Shown one piece after another: positions 37,667 to 49,639 of a DNA stretch of 64,000 nucleotides. The notes under the pieces were generated by a model. It searched no databases, was not told the origin of the DNA, and worked only from the letters and a program-made list of their open reading frames with translations. Source of the stretch: Albizia julibrissin. Its lineage: Eukaryota > Streptophyta > Magnoliopsida > Fabales > Fabaceae. A program made the translations under genes and the position numbers. The first letter of the stretch is position 1, and every line of letters starts with the position of its first letter. The DNA is taken from contig CM073486.1 in assembly GCA_037074505.1 (NCBI GenBank), positions 14,603,001 through 14,667,000 on the forward strand. The letters run 5' to 3'.

Positions 37667-39105
37667 ATGGATATAAATTTAACTCTCAGACTTAATCTTA
37701 AATTTGACAATTTAGAAGAAGCATGGGAATTTTGGAAGGCATATGGTAAGAAAACAGGTTTTGGTGTTTGAAAACAAAATTTTAACAAGAGTAGAAAAGA
37801 TAAGTCCGTATACACCTCTTATCTATATGTGTGCTGTAAAGAAGAGGTGAGAAAGTCAGAGAAAGAAAAGATGACAAATAAGAGGCCCAGGGATGAGACA
37901 AGAACAGGTTGCAATGCTAAAATGAAAGTTAAACAAATGGATGGAAAATACAAAATAAATGAAGTTTGCTTGGAGCATAATCATCCTCTTCAGGCACCTA
38001 AAGTTGTTCACTTGTTTGCATCGTTTCGAGAACTATTACCAGCTCAATGTTATGAATTAGAAAATGCTGAAAAGGCTGGAATTAGTCAAAAATCAGCATT
38101 CAATTTGCAAAGCCAATATGCAGGAGGTCGAACTAATTTGGGATTTACAAGAACTGATGTCAAGAATTATCTTAACTCAAGAAGGCAACGAGCTATGAAA
38201 TACGGTGATGCTGGATGTATATTTCAATACTTTGAGAAACAATTAGCAGAAAACCCATCATTTTTCTATGCTCACCAAATGGACTTAGATGAGCAAGTGA
38301 CAAACGTATTCTGGGCTGATGCGCGTATGCTGGTCGACTATGCTTGCTTTGGAGAAGTTATTTCTCTTGATACAACTTATTGTACGAATTGTAATCATAT
38401 GCAACTTATCCAAGAAAGTGGGTGAACTTCACATCAAATACATATCAAACGATAGTAATTGTGATAGAGGTAATGGTGGAGGCAAATTTATTGGCTTGAA
38501 AAAGAGATATGGTAGAAATATAAGTAAACAGATTAAGAGTTCTATTGAAATCAGTCAAAGAAGACGGGGAAGAAAAGCCTCTAAAAAGCCTCCTCAACCT
38601 TCACAGGTATAGTTTTTCTCTATTTAAGTTTTTTTGAGATGTTTGTTATATATTTATTAATTCTTTTGGGTGGCAAATGTGTTTTAGGGACACTGTAATG
38701 AACTTCAAGCACAACATGATAATGTCATGTTGGATAACTCTCAACCAAATCAAATGACTTTTACAAATTTATTAATGGTACGTTATATGACGGGTGTGCA
38801 TCATTATCAACTACTTTGTTTATGTAGGAAATGTATATTGAGATATTCTTTTATATTTCTTGATTGTAGGCACCACTTGACTCTGACATCACATCGCTTG
38901 AAGCATTGGATTTCAGTCAAACATACAATGCAGGTACTCATAAAGAATGACAATAATATCATTGAAAACATGTAGTCACTTTTATTAAAATCTGAATTTT
39001 TTTACATATCATTGTCTCACTATATACATATCATTTTTTTACATTACAATGTTACATTGTCTTCTAAATACAGGTTCCATGAGTGCCTTAGATCCTTCTA
39101 CATGA
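37667..39105 (+). pseudogene. FAR1/FHY3-like Mutator transposase gene, internally deleted
   Basis: ATG at 37667 starts MDINLTLRLNLKFDNLEEAW. A TGA at 37769-37771 follows GFGV, where relatives have arginine (CGA to TGA). The frame then runs 37772-38425: FAR1 DNA-binding domain with GCNAKMKVKQ and VCLEHNHPL (Cys/His zinc ligands), then the transposase start (LDEQVTNVFWADARMLVDYA, EVISLDTTY with the first catalytic aspartate context). Near 38410 the frame shifts and jumps to a C-terminal part; the rest of the catalytic domain and the SWIM finger are missing. C-terminal exons with good splice sites follow: to 38606, 38688-38777, 38870-38933 and 39074-39105, ending NAGSMSALDPST. FAR1-type proteins are domesticated Mutator transposases; position inside the repeats suggests this is the element's own gene. 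Confidence 0.82.
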
Positions 39106-39419
39106 AGTATCCACTACTTTGTAAAGCTTTTGACTTCCTTTGGGCTCCTCTTTTTTTTTTGTCAAAGAAGCTCATCATGGTGTTCCTTTGGCCTGCTCTC
39201 TATTCTAGTATTACAAACTCATTATTTTGTGCTCTTGTATTGCTCTCTATTTTGGTGAAAGAAGCTCATTGTAATCTGTTATGAAACAAAGTAAAAAAAC
39301 AGTCAAAAGTTTGTATATGAATAGAAAAGATGATCACAACAGACATGTGTAGTGTGAGTATAGTTAACATATGTAGCCGTTAAACATGAAAACCCAACAA
39401 CTACATCATTACAGAGAAA

Positions 39420-39600
39420 TTGAATGACATAAGAGAGAAATTGAATGACATAAGCGTACCTTCATCTGGATGCTGTTTTACATCAGCATTCATAACTAAC
39501 AGAAGGTTGCCTGCTACCTTGAGAAAAGATATCTTTCCAGATAACTAACAGAAGGATGCTGTTTTACATCAGCATTCATAACTAACATCAGCATTCATGA
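39420..39600. repeat. Short duplicated segments in the Mutator-like element
   Basis: GATGCTGTTTTACATCAGC with CATTCATAACTAAC occurs twice, and AGAGAAATTGAATGACATAA twice in tandem. Confidence 0.7.
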
Positions 39601-40479
39601 ATGTGTGTGTGTGCATGCGTGTGACTTTTATATGTTCCTTTTGTTCCCCTTAATCATAACACAGTATTAAGATATCCCATGAGGCAAAAATCAATACTTA
39701 ACATGATATAAGTCTCAAAGCAATTTCATACGATAAGCCGATATTATGGATGGAGTGAACTAATTTTGTATCAATGGGGTATCAAATCCTTCCCCTAGAA
39801 AGATGGTAATGCCGGTATTCCAGTGTTTCTTTGGAACTAGAAAACCAGCATATAGCCAGCCTACAACCCTGTTATGGTTAGGACTAGCACATATTTAACT
39901 AAATATCTTTCAACACTCCAAAATTTGTTTCATTTGCAAAATTGGATCACTGAATTTGCATAAGATGAAAATTCTTACCTCCTATTTCAACAAGCAACAA
40001 TCCTATCCAACCCTTTGATCTTTCTAGAAACTCTAAGGACCTTCCTCTAAAATTCAAAATTTAATGGTTGGATACATAAATTCAGCTCACACGTAAATTT
40101 TCACGAAGTTCTCCCTTTTTCAACTCATCATATAAGACCATGGCATAAAAGCAACGTAACAAAATAAAATAACCATTGCATCATCCAAGTAGGCAGAAAT
40201 TGTCAACGGACATTTTGTTGGTAAAGAAATTTGATTTGAGTTGCATTTGTGAATCCATCAAATGCAAGGTTTAGGAAGCAAAGCACATATCCCAGTGGAG
40301 CGTTTGGATGTGCCGACTTGTTGATTGTCTTTCACCTGGTCTATAACAAGCACAAGAAAACAATGAGAAGACTGAAAATTATAAGCTACCTTAACAATAA
40401 CCATGTCCAATTCCAACCACCCTAGCCTTTTCATTTTCTTTCTTCACATATATACTAAAATGTTTTGCCATGTTTTAGT

Positions 40480-41692
40480 TTTGTCAACCAAATTGGATTA
40501 CAGTAAAATTCAAACTATAAGAATAACAATAATTACCATCTGGATCGAAAAAGACTTGCTTTATCTTCCCATTAGGTAGGGATTTCTGAAAAGTTTCAAT
40601 GCCCTTGTCCTGCACAAGCATAGGGTGAATAGCAGGATTGTTGGCACTGGCAGTAGAGTAGATGAGCTTATAGCATGGTAGACATATTCTGGAATTTCCA
40701 TCTTGCATAATCACACAAACAAAACTTTTTTGGTCAAAAAAGTTGGATTAACCATACTCTTTGCGAAAACTTTTTACACAAAATAAGATTTCAATTGCAA
40801 GTCATGTCAGACCAAAAAAATTCATAATAAAAATATTTAGTCATGAAGATCTCTGCACTGTTCAGATTAATCAAATATGATTATTAACTCAACAGTGGTG
40901 CACTTTGGCATATGAGAATTCCACGCAGAAGTAAACATAGGCAACGAACTCACTGGATGCCAAAATCATGAAGATTACTAAGCTTTTCATATTAACCATA
41001 CATATTTAGTTCAGCTGCAGTGCACTTTGCCTAAGCATATGATAATTACAACATGACTAGCCGAGGGTAATAAGTTCACTGGAACCAAGAGAAGCCATGA
41101 AGATTATATACATAACAGATTAAACATATTTGAATTAATGGCTTAACAGTTCTACACTTTGCCAGAGAATATAAGAAGTCCAAACAGAAATATGGCAATA
41201 AATTCACTGGACACTACCTAAGTTATGATGATCACTTTAGTCTTCAGATTAATAATATACTATAATTAGCTCATTGCAAGTGCACTTGGCCCAAGCGTAT
41301 AAGAAATCCAAATAGAAGCATGTTCTCAAATATACGAGTGCACCTTTCCTAAGCATATCAGAAGTCCAAAGAGGCGATCAATTCATGAGTAAAAAATGCA
41401 CAGGATCCTAAATAAATCGTCTAAGCCTAACAATGAAAAGATTATAAGAATACTCCAACTGGAAATATCAAAGTTACAGCTCTAATCTAAACAATATCAA
41501 AATTCACGAAGAGATTATATTGAGGGTATGTTAGTGCATACCAATAGTGCAAGGATTCAGGATACGTCCTTGGAATTAAGAAAAAATGCAGCAAAGCATA
41601 GAATTGAAGCAGTGAAACCAAAAATTCCCAAACCAATCAACAGGGAAACCCCAGCCACCATGAAATCCAACATGCCCTGCACGCTTAATCCC
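40480..41692 (-). CDS. Possible minus-strand gene in the Mutator-like element, unrecognised
   Basis: Two potential exons. At 41692-41558 a frame starts MMGLSVQGMLDFMVAG and continues as a hydrophobic segment (LLIGLGIFGFTASILCFAAF), ending at a stop after LNSKDVS; this looks like a small membrane protein. At 40714-40532 a frame with LPCYKLIYSTA and KQVFFDPD lies between AG (ATGCAAG) and GT (GATG/GTAATT). Tandem repeats separate them. I do not recognise either. They may be one host gene captured by the element or two unrelated fragments. Confidence 0.3.
40844..41395. repeat. Diverged tandem repeat of about 120 bp, about 4.5 units
   Basis: Units share, in order, CATGAAGAT, CAGATTAA, TGCACTTTG, CATATGA/ATAAGAA and TTCACTGGA, recurring near 40844, 40968, 41090, 41220 and 41335 with strong divergence. 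Confidence 0.65.
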
Positions 41693-42019
41693 ATCATCGC
41701 CATCATCATCATCATTATCATCTTCTTATTCTTGAGCTCGAATAATTCAGTGAGTCAAACAAGAAATTTCGAAAGATGGACTGAGGAAACGAAGAAATTT
41801 TAACGACAGAGAATGTTGAGGATGAGACGTGGTGGATCTTGCTGTGCCTGCAACACACAATGATGCGATAAGAGAATCCAGACAGAAAAAGGCAAAGAGC
41901 GGTGAATGTCAGAACCGCTAAAAAGATAAAGGCATGAAAATTCGTCGATTTTGGAGTATAGGAAGGAAGAAAGGTTACTGACAGATTACTGGGAAGCGAG
42001 AATCATTCTGAAGTCTGAA

Positions 42020-42286
42020 CTTCGAAACATTCTTCATTTCCCTTTGCTTTTCTGCGGAAGAAGCTGAAAAATGACGTCTGGTGTGTTAAAAGGGGAGCTG
42101 TGGTGTGGGGAATTGAATGGACGGCGGAGATTGATTCACAGATTAAACGGACAAGATCAAATAATCAAAACGACGTCGTTTTATTTATGAGGCTTCGATC
42201 ACCGTTCATTTAACAGGAACGCAGCGGCGTCGTTTCCCACAGCGGACGCGCAGCGCACCGAAGATGCAGAGGACGTAAGCCAAACG
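42020..42286 (-). repeat. Right terminal inverted repeat of the Mutator-like element
   Basis: Reverse complement of the left repeat, with the same palindrome AAAACGACGTCGTTTT at 42167-42182. Confidence 0.85.
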
Positions 42287-43687
42287 CCCTCGAGGGGCTG
42301 CACCGTCCTTCACCTGCCTCACCTTTGGCAATTAGAGAACAACTAAGTGACACAGAAAACGAGGAACCAGGTGTGTGAGTACTAAACCTCTTCTGTAATA
42401 TTGGATCAATAGTTGTCAAAAAATGTCTCTTCTCCTTGTGTTAACAAAGGTTTGGTCAAAGAAAAAGGACTCGATATTCTTTGTAAATAAAACTTGTTGT
42501 CTTCATTTTAATGTTGTAAATAGAAAAATCAAAACTGTTCGGGAAATGATACTATTGCCGTTCTTGTTAAAATGAAAAAAATATGGAATCTTGTCAAGAA
42601 ATCTAATAAGTTGGGAAGCGTGGTTTTTCCCAAATTTTTGTTAGGTAAATTAATTGGCATTTTTACTTAAAAGAAAAACCTTAGACCAAGTTGCTTATTT
42701 ATTATCATCATGTTAAATTGTCCAATCACATGTGGTTATGTATCCTATTTTTTTCCCACCTGATAATTTAATCATAAACCCTTAGAAAAAAATCGTACAA
42801 ATGACAAAGCGTGTTTAGAGAATTTAAAACATAATTGTGGTAAAGAAATTGATCTAAGTTTTCTCCCTTACGTAATTAAATCTAAGTAATTTATATTATC
42901 AAAACAAAACTTGAGATTCTTCAAATGGAGCTTCGATTATTAAAATTTCATGAAGGTTTATATTTTTTCTTTACTAGTAGTGCATAATAATGAAGCTTTC
43001 ACTTTGGTTAATTAATGGCTTTTCATTAATTATTTTTGCCAATACTGTTTTTTTGCCAGAATTAGTTTAACCAATTCACCATAAACATGTAAATCTCTTC
43101 ATACTCAACATGCATTTAACAATCATTGAACATAACCTTTTTAAGTATATATTATTCAAAATAATTATCCTATCTATATATGGGCACCAAAACAAACTAA
43201 TGCCCTATGCCAATCTCTCAAATACATAAATATATGTGTGTGCGTGCAGGTGTGTGTATTTATATATATAGGAAACTCAATACTACTTCGGTCTTAAATA
43301 TAAGACCCAGTTGACTTTCTGCGAAGATTAATGAAGCTAATTAAATTATTTTAAAATATTTATATTTATTATTTTTTCTCCAAATTAATTTGTCTGATTT
43401 ATAAATTGATATATAATTTGATTATATATTCACAACATACGATATAATTAATTAACTTATTTAACTTTCTTAATATCTTCAAAAAGGTCTTATATTTAGG
43501 AGTAGAGGTATTATTAAAGTTGTAATTATTTTTGTCAACAAAAAAAAATTGTAATTATTTTCAAAGGCAAAAATTCAAGATGGTGCCAGAAAAAAATAAA
43601 GAAACACAACTTAATTACTTCATTTAATCTACCATACGTACGCCTTGATGCTTGGTGATTAACATGGTGTGGATTACACGGTACAGG

Positions 43688-43760
43688 TGCAAGGGCAAAA
43701 TCTGGAGAACAATTAGGTGAAATAGAACAATCCTCAGCAAGGCCACACGAGGGATCAGGT
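43688..43760 (+). pseudogene. Possible extra exon of copy B
   Basis: Between TACAG and GATCAG/GTGAAT: a frame reading GARAKSGEQLGEIEQSSARP. It resembles the end of exon 1 (EEQLSDTE), so it may be a duplicated exon. Not found at the equivalent place in copy A. Confidence 0.4.
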
Positions 43761-43855
43761 GAATGAGTACAAAAGCTCGATCTTCTTATTTCTGTCTCCT
43801 TTCGATCAATATATAGCTGTTAGAAAATATCATAGCATTGGTGTGGATATTACAG

Positions 43856-44326
43856 GTGAAGAAAGAGCATGGAAAGAGGATTTGTGCCACGCTATATGTG
43901 TTAACAAGTGGAATGAAGCGAAAGAAATTCTGGATCAAAACCCTAATGCCTCAACCGCTAGTCTCAATGATGAACGAAGAACAACACTTCATGTGGCTGC
44001 AATGTTTGGGCATGTAACCATAGTGAAGGAGTTGCTCGAATCGCTGCCTCCAGAATTCCTTACAACTCTTGATTCTGAAGGTTATACAGCACTTGCATTG
44101 GCCTGTTGGTATAGTGGAAGCACTCAAGTTGCAAAATGCCTTGTAAACAAGAATAGCAACATGCTTGGCATTCCAAACAAGGATGAAGAACTTCCTGTTA
44201 TACAGGCTTTTGCAGATAATAATATAGAAATGGGACGTTATCTTTATTCTGTCGCTCCCTTGGAATGCCTCACAGGCCCTGGGGTTCTGAGCTTCTTTCA
44301 TATTTGCTTTAAAGCACAATGTTTAG
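43856..44326 (+). pseudogene. Ankyrin exon of copy B
   Basis: Open throughout: AICVNKWNEAKEIL, then ankyrin repeats (TTLHVAAMFGHVTIVKELLE, then GYTALALACWYSGSTQ), then GRYLYSVAPLECLTG. Donor TTTAG/GTGTGT. Confidence 0.85.
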
Positions 44327-45981
44327 GTGTGTTAAATCTATTTCTTCTTTTAATTTGTTTTTGATGCTGTATTCAACTCATGTCGTGACTGTGTGTGTGT
44401 GGGGTGTATATATATGCAGATATTTCTCTGGATTTGCTTCAACGATGTGAAGAATTGCTTTTAGTGACCAAGGATAAAGAGTGGACGCCAATTCACGACA
44501 TCGCATCCTTGAACACAGCTATTCTTAGCCCAAGCGAACTTATTTTCTGGACACGATGGATCTATAACTGTGAGAATCAACTATTCTTTCCTTTCTTTTT
44601 CATCATCACGTGTTGATTTTGTTTATGTTATTTTCTCGCCATTTGAAAATTTGAATCAAAATACATTCGATTAAAATAGAGAACGTGTTTTTCATATGTT
44701 GTTTTATCTTATTATCATCATTATTATTTAAATATTTTTAAACGACACGAACTTTCCTTGTTTCTTTTACCCATGTTAGGTATGAACAAACCTTCAACCA
44801 TAGCCATCAATCATGTTTGTGTGGACATCCAACAAGAAGATAGAAGTCAAGAAGATAAAGCAAAACTTACTTAGCCGGGTAACTTTTGCATTACTTTTTC
44901 AAAAGTAATATTAATATCTTGCAGTTAAGTTGTATCAAGGCATGTGAATATTTTGCATTTGTATCTGATTTATCAAAATCATGGTAGGGAATTGTACTCA
45001 ACAGTAAGTGGAAACTATTCCATTTGATTAACAGTAGTTTATCTCTACAATAAAATATTTATATTTTAACATTTGTTCAAAAGAGAGATAAAAGATTTGG
45101 TCTTAAGGCTCATCACCTCCACCTATAATTTTATAGGTATGGATGCTAACTTTCATATCTCATCAAAGAATTGGGCACTTGTTCAAGCTTACTCTTAGTT
45201 CTCATAAATTAAATTAAACTAACTAAAAGATCAATGTGTGACGCGTAACAATCTAGGAGTTAAGAAAATACAAGAGGTAATTCTGCAGCATGCACAAGCA
45301 GATGACCTTCTTGGCCTAGTTTGTAAGAATGCAAGGAAAGCTTACCAAGAGGGAGTTTTGTATATAAGGCTTTAAAACTTGCAGCTAAAGAAGGGAATGC
45401 CGAGTTTGTGTTTCAAGTATCAAACGTAATCCCAGAGATTTTCACCAGTCGAATGTTTCTTTCATGTTTTAAGGAAGCTCTTGATAATCGACAAGCTGAG
45501 GTTTTCAGCCTTATCCATGGGCTTCGGTTCAAGAATGTTGTCCTAAATTCTACGATCAGTGGAAATACCATGTTACATAGGGCAGCTACGAAGGCTCCCG
45601 ATCACATTCTAACTGGCATCTATGCACCCACACTGCGAATGCACAAGGAACTGCAATGGTTCAAGGTTAGAGAAACATTTGTGTTAATTTTTTAGTCATA
45701 ATTTCTTATAAGATTGAATGTACGATAATTAAGTATTGCATAAATTAGTCAATTGAATACACTTTTTCTGCAAGTATTTGACAAAGTATCCCTATGATTT
45801 TTCCCTTTCTTTGGATGCACATTGAGTGTTCTAGAATAATTCAATCTCATTTAGCAAGGCTTTGAACCAAAGTTCCACTTTAACTTCTTTGCTGATTGTT
45901 TTCTCCCAAACTGGTTATAAGTAGTTTGGCTTTGATAAGAATGTGAAATATAATGCAATACTTTTTTGAAACAAATGCAAG

Positions 45982-46595
45982 AGGTGGAGAGTTTAATACC
46001 TCCAGGAGATAGGGGATATCGAAACACAAATGGCCAGACAGGTGAAGAATTATTCAGGGAAAGTCATAGTGAGTTATTGAGGGAAGGAGAAAAATAGATA
46101 AAGGCCACAGCATCTTCTTGTTCAGTTGTCGCTGCCTTGATTATGACCATTATGTTTGCAGCTGCTTTTACTGTTCCAGGAGGAAATGATCAAAATCTTG
46201 GATATCCATTATTCATCCAAAAACACTTTTTTAAGGTTTTCATATTCTCAGCCATATTATCACTTCTCTCCTCTTCAACCTCAGTTCTAATGTTTCTAGC
46301 AATTCTAACCTCTCAATACTCGAAAGAAAATTTCCTCGAGTCCTTACTATTAAAATTGATTTTGGATCTTTCCTTTCTTTTCACATCCATTGTATGCATG
46401 ATGATAGCATTTCTTTCTGCCATTCATCTCATGATGAAGCATGCACACTACTCACGGGATATCCTTCCCATTATTATACTTGTAAGTATTCCGATCTTTC
46501 TCTCTGTATTGTCACAATTCCCTCTTCTTCTTCACACTTGTGTTTCTACATATGGAAATATCTTTGATAGGAAGAAAGTGAAGTCTTGGCCGTGA
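45982..46595 (+). pseudogene. PGG-domain exon of copy B
   Basis: Contains FTVPGGNDQNLGYP and four hydrophobic segments, ending TGA at 46593-46595. TAG at 46095-46097 and a shifted acceptor at 45980 disable it. Confidence 0.87.
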
Positions 46596-46799
46596 GATGG
46601 ATCTGTAATTGATATGTACCAGTTTGTTCTTGTATTATTTGAATAATTACGATTTTGATGTTTCTCGTCAATTACATTGACCTGGTCTTTTAATAGGAAA
46701 CAAAGAAGTGGCATTGAAATTTACCTTTTTATTTTTTTTTAATTGAATGACATCAAGTAATCGTGATGTTTCATTTTATTGTAATTTTGCAAAGCCTTA

Positions 46800-48273
46800 A
46801 AATTACAAACGTTGAATACTAATGGAAACGATTATAGCTGGCTCATGCACAAGGTCTCTTTACAATTAATTGGATCTAACAATATTTGGTTATGACGCAG
46901 TACAATAACTATATTTCTTTTATAAAAAAAAATATTTTATGCAACGTCAAAAATTCTCTATTTTTATATTTTATTTAGGATTTTTGTTATAATAATTGAG
47001 TTTAAAATGTCTTTCTTTATGAATAATTGGGATTAAGAGTATATATTAAATTAGAATAAAAGAAAGGTAAAATTATCAAAATAACTATAATTAGTCTTAA
47101 TCATTGACTTCTTAACGTTGGTTCAATTGTTTTCAATTGTAGGTATTTGATTTGGATTAAATCTGAAATGGTAGTTTGGGGTTTGAGTTTAGAAATGACA
47201 ATTTGGTACCGTGAAATTTCATAACACCAGTTTAGTCTAACCAAACTACAGTGTTTTGGCAGCAACACAGGTCAGATTTTCATCAGTTTTGAGCGTGAAT
47301 CAGACCCAAAAAAAGAGCAGAGTCGCCGTGAAAATCTAGAGAACCTATAGACCTTCACCCATTCGGTTGATCTTCATCACCTTAGGCACGCTTCCATTAT
47401 CTTCTCCACCACCCCTCACCACCAACGTCGCCGGCGACCTAGAAAAGCAGAGCAAAGCTTCATATTGTAGAGGAGAGAGCCGCGAACGTTCTCTGAGCAT
47501 CATTCCTCCGTCTCACCGTCGTTTGCTTCCATCATCACCTTCCTCCACCGTCGCCCTTATCTCCGTCTCCGTCATCTATCTCCACCAGCAACCATTATTA
47601 TTAGCGAGTTTCAGATTGTGGCTTCCTCTGCCTCTTCCATTCAACTGCCCACAATTGTCCATCTTCCTTCATCAATATCTCTTCCTTTTGTTTCTCTTTC
47701 CATCGGTAACCATTTGAATCAGGAGGTGGTTGGGTCTTTGATGGTTGTTCGGGGCTAATTTGACACTTGTAATTCATTACTAGCAATTTAGTTGATTTGG
47801 AATAGATTTTGCTTGAATTTTTTATAAAAAAATATTTAATTGTGATAGTAATGGAAGGGTTTGTTTTTATTATTATTATTACTTCTCATTACATTCCACT
47901 AATTTAAATGGTTAGAGTTTTGAATTAGGTTTCTATTAGAGGGGTTAATATGTATTCGACGTGGAAGAATTAATTCACCTAACTCAAGCTAATTCAAATA
48001 TTTGTTTAGACATTTTTGTCAAATTAACATATTTCCATTATGTTTTTAAATAAAGATAGATAAATTTATCGTTTTAGGATATTTTTATCATACTTTTAAA
48101 AGCCAATTTTCATTTCAAAAAAAATCTAAAAATATTTGTTTTAAAAGCATTTTAGTTTAATTGCAATCTAGTTTATAGATAAAAAGTTTAAATTATTGTT
48201 TTTATGTCGATCATCATATTTAGTTGTTGGGTAATTAATAAAAAGTTTTTAAAGAAATCATCCAGGATTACAC
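46800..48273. other. Intergenic with one unassigned serine/proline-rich frame
   Basis: The 47367-47717 plus frame is rich in serine, proline and leucine and lies in a locally GC-rich block (47370-47600). No domain or conserved start was recognised. Confidence 0.4.
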
Positions 48274-48281
48274 CTTATATT

Positions 48282-49230
48282 TAGAGCCGGGAAAACGGGC
48301 CGAGCCCGTCGGACCGGCCCTTTTAGGCCCTGAATTTATAAGGGCCAAGCTTAAGATTTTAGCCTCAAAACTGAAAGCGGGCCTAAAAGGGCCAGCCCTA
48401 TAGGGCCGAGGGCCTAAAAGGGCCGGCCCTGTAAGGCCACGGACCGGCCCTTTAGGTTCTTATATATATTTTTTATTTTTTTAAATTATTTATATGATAA
48501 TAATATTATTGATTTTTTATGTTTTGTTGATGATGTTGCAAATATTTAGTTGTTATTATCTTTTTTAGAATTAAATTTCATAAGAATATATTGTATTAAG
48601 AATCCTAAAAATTAAAAATTTATAAAAGATATTTCTTATTTTATAAGAAAAATATATTAGATATTTCTTATTTACTCCAAAGTTTCACATATGATGGTAA
48701 TTTATTAATTTATTTGTATTTTATATTTGTTATAGAGTTATTTATCATTTTGCTTTATTATTTGTTACAAATAAAGATTATGGATGTATTCATAATGTGG
48801 GATAAGAAATTCTTGATATTTTTACCCTTCAAGCAGACCCTACTACTCAAAGTGAAGCACAATTGAATTTCCTTGAAATTGATGATAGTGGCGAAGAAGA
48901 TGAAAATGATAGTCATCATACTCATATATGCTTAGAGTGTTTAGCTTCTTGTCATCTTATACTTTGTACGAGACTATGAGTTATTTGTGGACATTATTTT
49001 TTACCTTTGATTATGAATTAGTAACTGTATTTGTTTTATTGCATGAGTCGTGTAGACATGTAGTTAAATCTTGTAAAAATAGATTCCGGCCCTGCGGGCC
49101 GGCCTTGGCCCTGGCCCTGATGCTCTCGGGCCGGGCTTTAAAAAAGAACAATTTTTCTTACCTCAAGCCTTGTAGGGCCGACCCTTTTAGGCCCTGGCCC
49201 TTTAAGGGCCGGCCCTGATTCCCAGCTCTA
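48282..49230. mobile_element. hAT-type non-autonomous element 1
   Basis: Perfect 8-bp duplication CTTATATT at 48274-48281 and 49231-49238. Inverted ends TAGAGCCGGGAA and TAGAGCTGGGAA (reversed), then repeated GGGCCGGCCC blocks at both ends. A short frame near 48830-48910 (ADPTTQSEAQLNFLE) may be a remnant of a hAT transposase. Confidence 0.9.
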
Positions 49231-49639
49231 CTTATATTACAATCCTTAATTACTTTTTGCAAGACATAAGCCAATACGCACCTTTGGTAAACCTAACTAA
49301 ATTCATAAACTTCTCATTTTTTGGGTCCGAGTATAGGTGCTGCTGCTGAACACTCTTCCATTGTTATTGCAATTTCAACTACCCATCAACGTTATCCAAT
49401 ATGTGATTCTCAATTACTGAACATTTTTTTGCCCATGAGGTACTAGTTAATATATTCTTCTCTCCTCTATATTTTCAGGTGCATGTTCAATTACTTGTTC
49501 CATTTTCAAGTTTTGTCAAAGTAATACAAGTCTCTTTCACTTGGTGGGTACTAGCGATGAATCCAGGATTGGATATTGGGGGAAAATTGTGTTGGAGGTT
49601 AAAAAATGTTTAGATTGTTACATCCCAAATTTTGAGGTA

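Larger units (their letters stand above)
36639..42286. mobile_element. Mutator-like element with long inverted repeats in copy B exon 1
   Basis: Flanking 9-bp repeats CTCTCGAGG (36630-36638) and CCCTCGAGG (42287-42295) match at 8 of 9 positions and sit in exon 1 codons that are contiguous in copies A and C. Inverted repeats of about 250-300 bp: left 36639 to about 36945, right about 42020-42286. The outer 95 bases have diverged, the inner part (from CCTGTTAAATGAACGGTGAT inward) is well conserved. The element carries a FAR1-like gene on the plus strand, a tandem repeat block and a possible minus-strand gene. Total 5648 bp. Confidence 0.9.
36578..46595 (+). pseudogene. Ankyrin-repeat/PGG-domain membrane protein, copy B (pseudogene)
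   Basis: Exon 1 is cut by a Mutator-like element (36578-36638 and 42296-42370). Further exons: 43856-44326 (ankyrin), 44420-44569, 44780-44878, 45257-45665, 45982-46595 (PGG). Lesions: the insertion; TAG at 44872-44874; a decayed fifth exon near 45100; a frameshift near 45360; acceptor G changed to A at 45980; TAG at 46095-46097 in place of a tryptophan. The ankyrin exon itself is uninterrupted. A possible extra exon at 43688-43760 is not seen in copy A. Confidence 0.9.

Noticed and set aside
47367..47717. Serine/proline-rich frame as a gene.
   Set aside because: No domain, no splice context and low-complexity composition; kept only as an unassigned frame.
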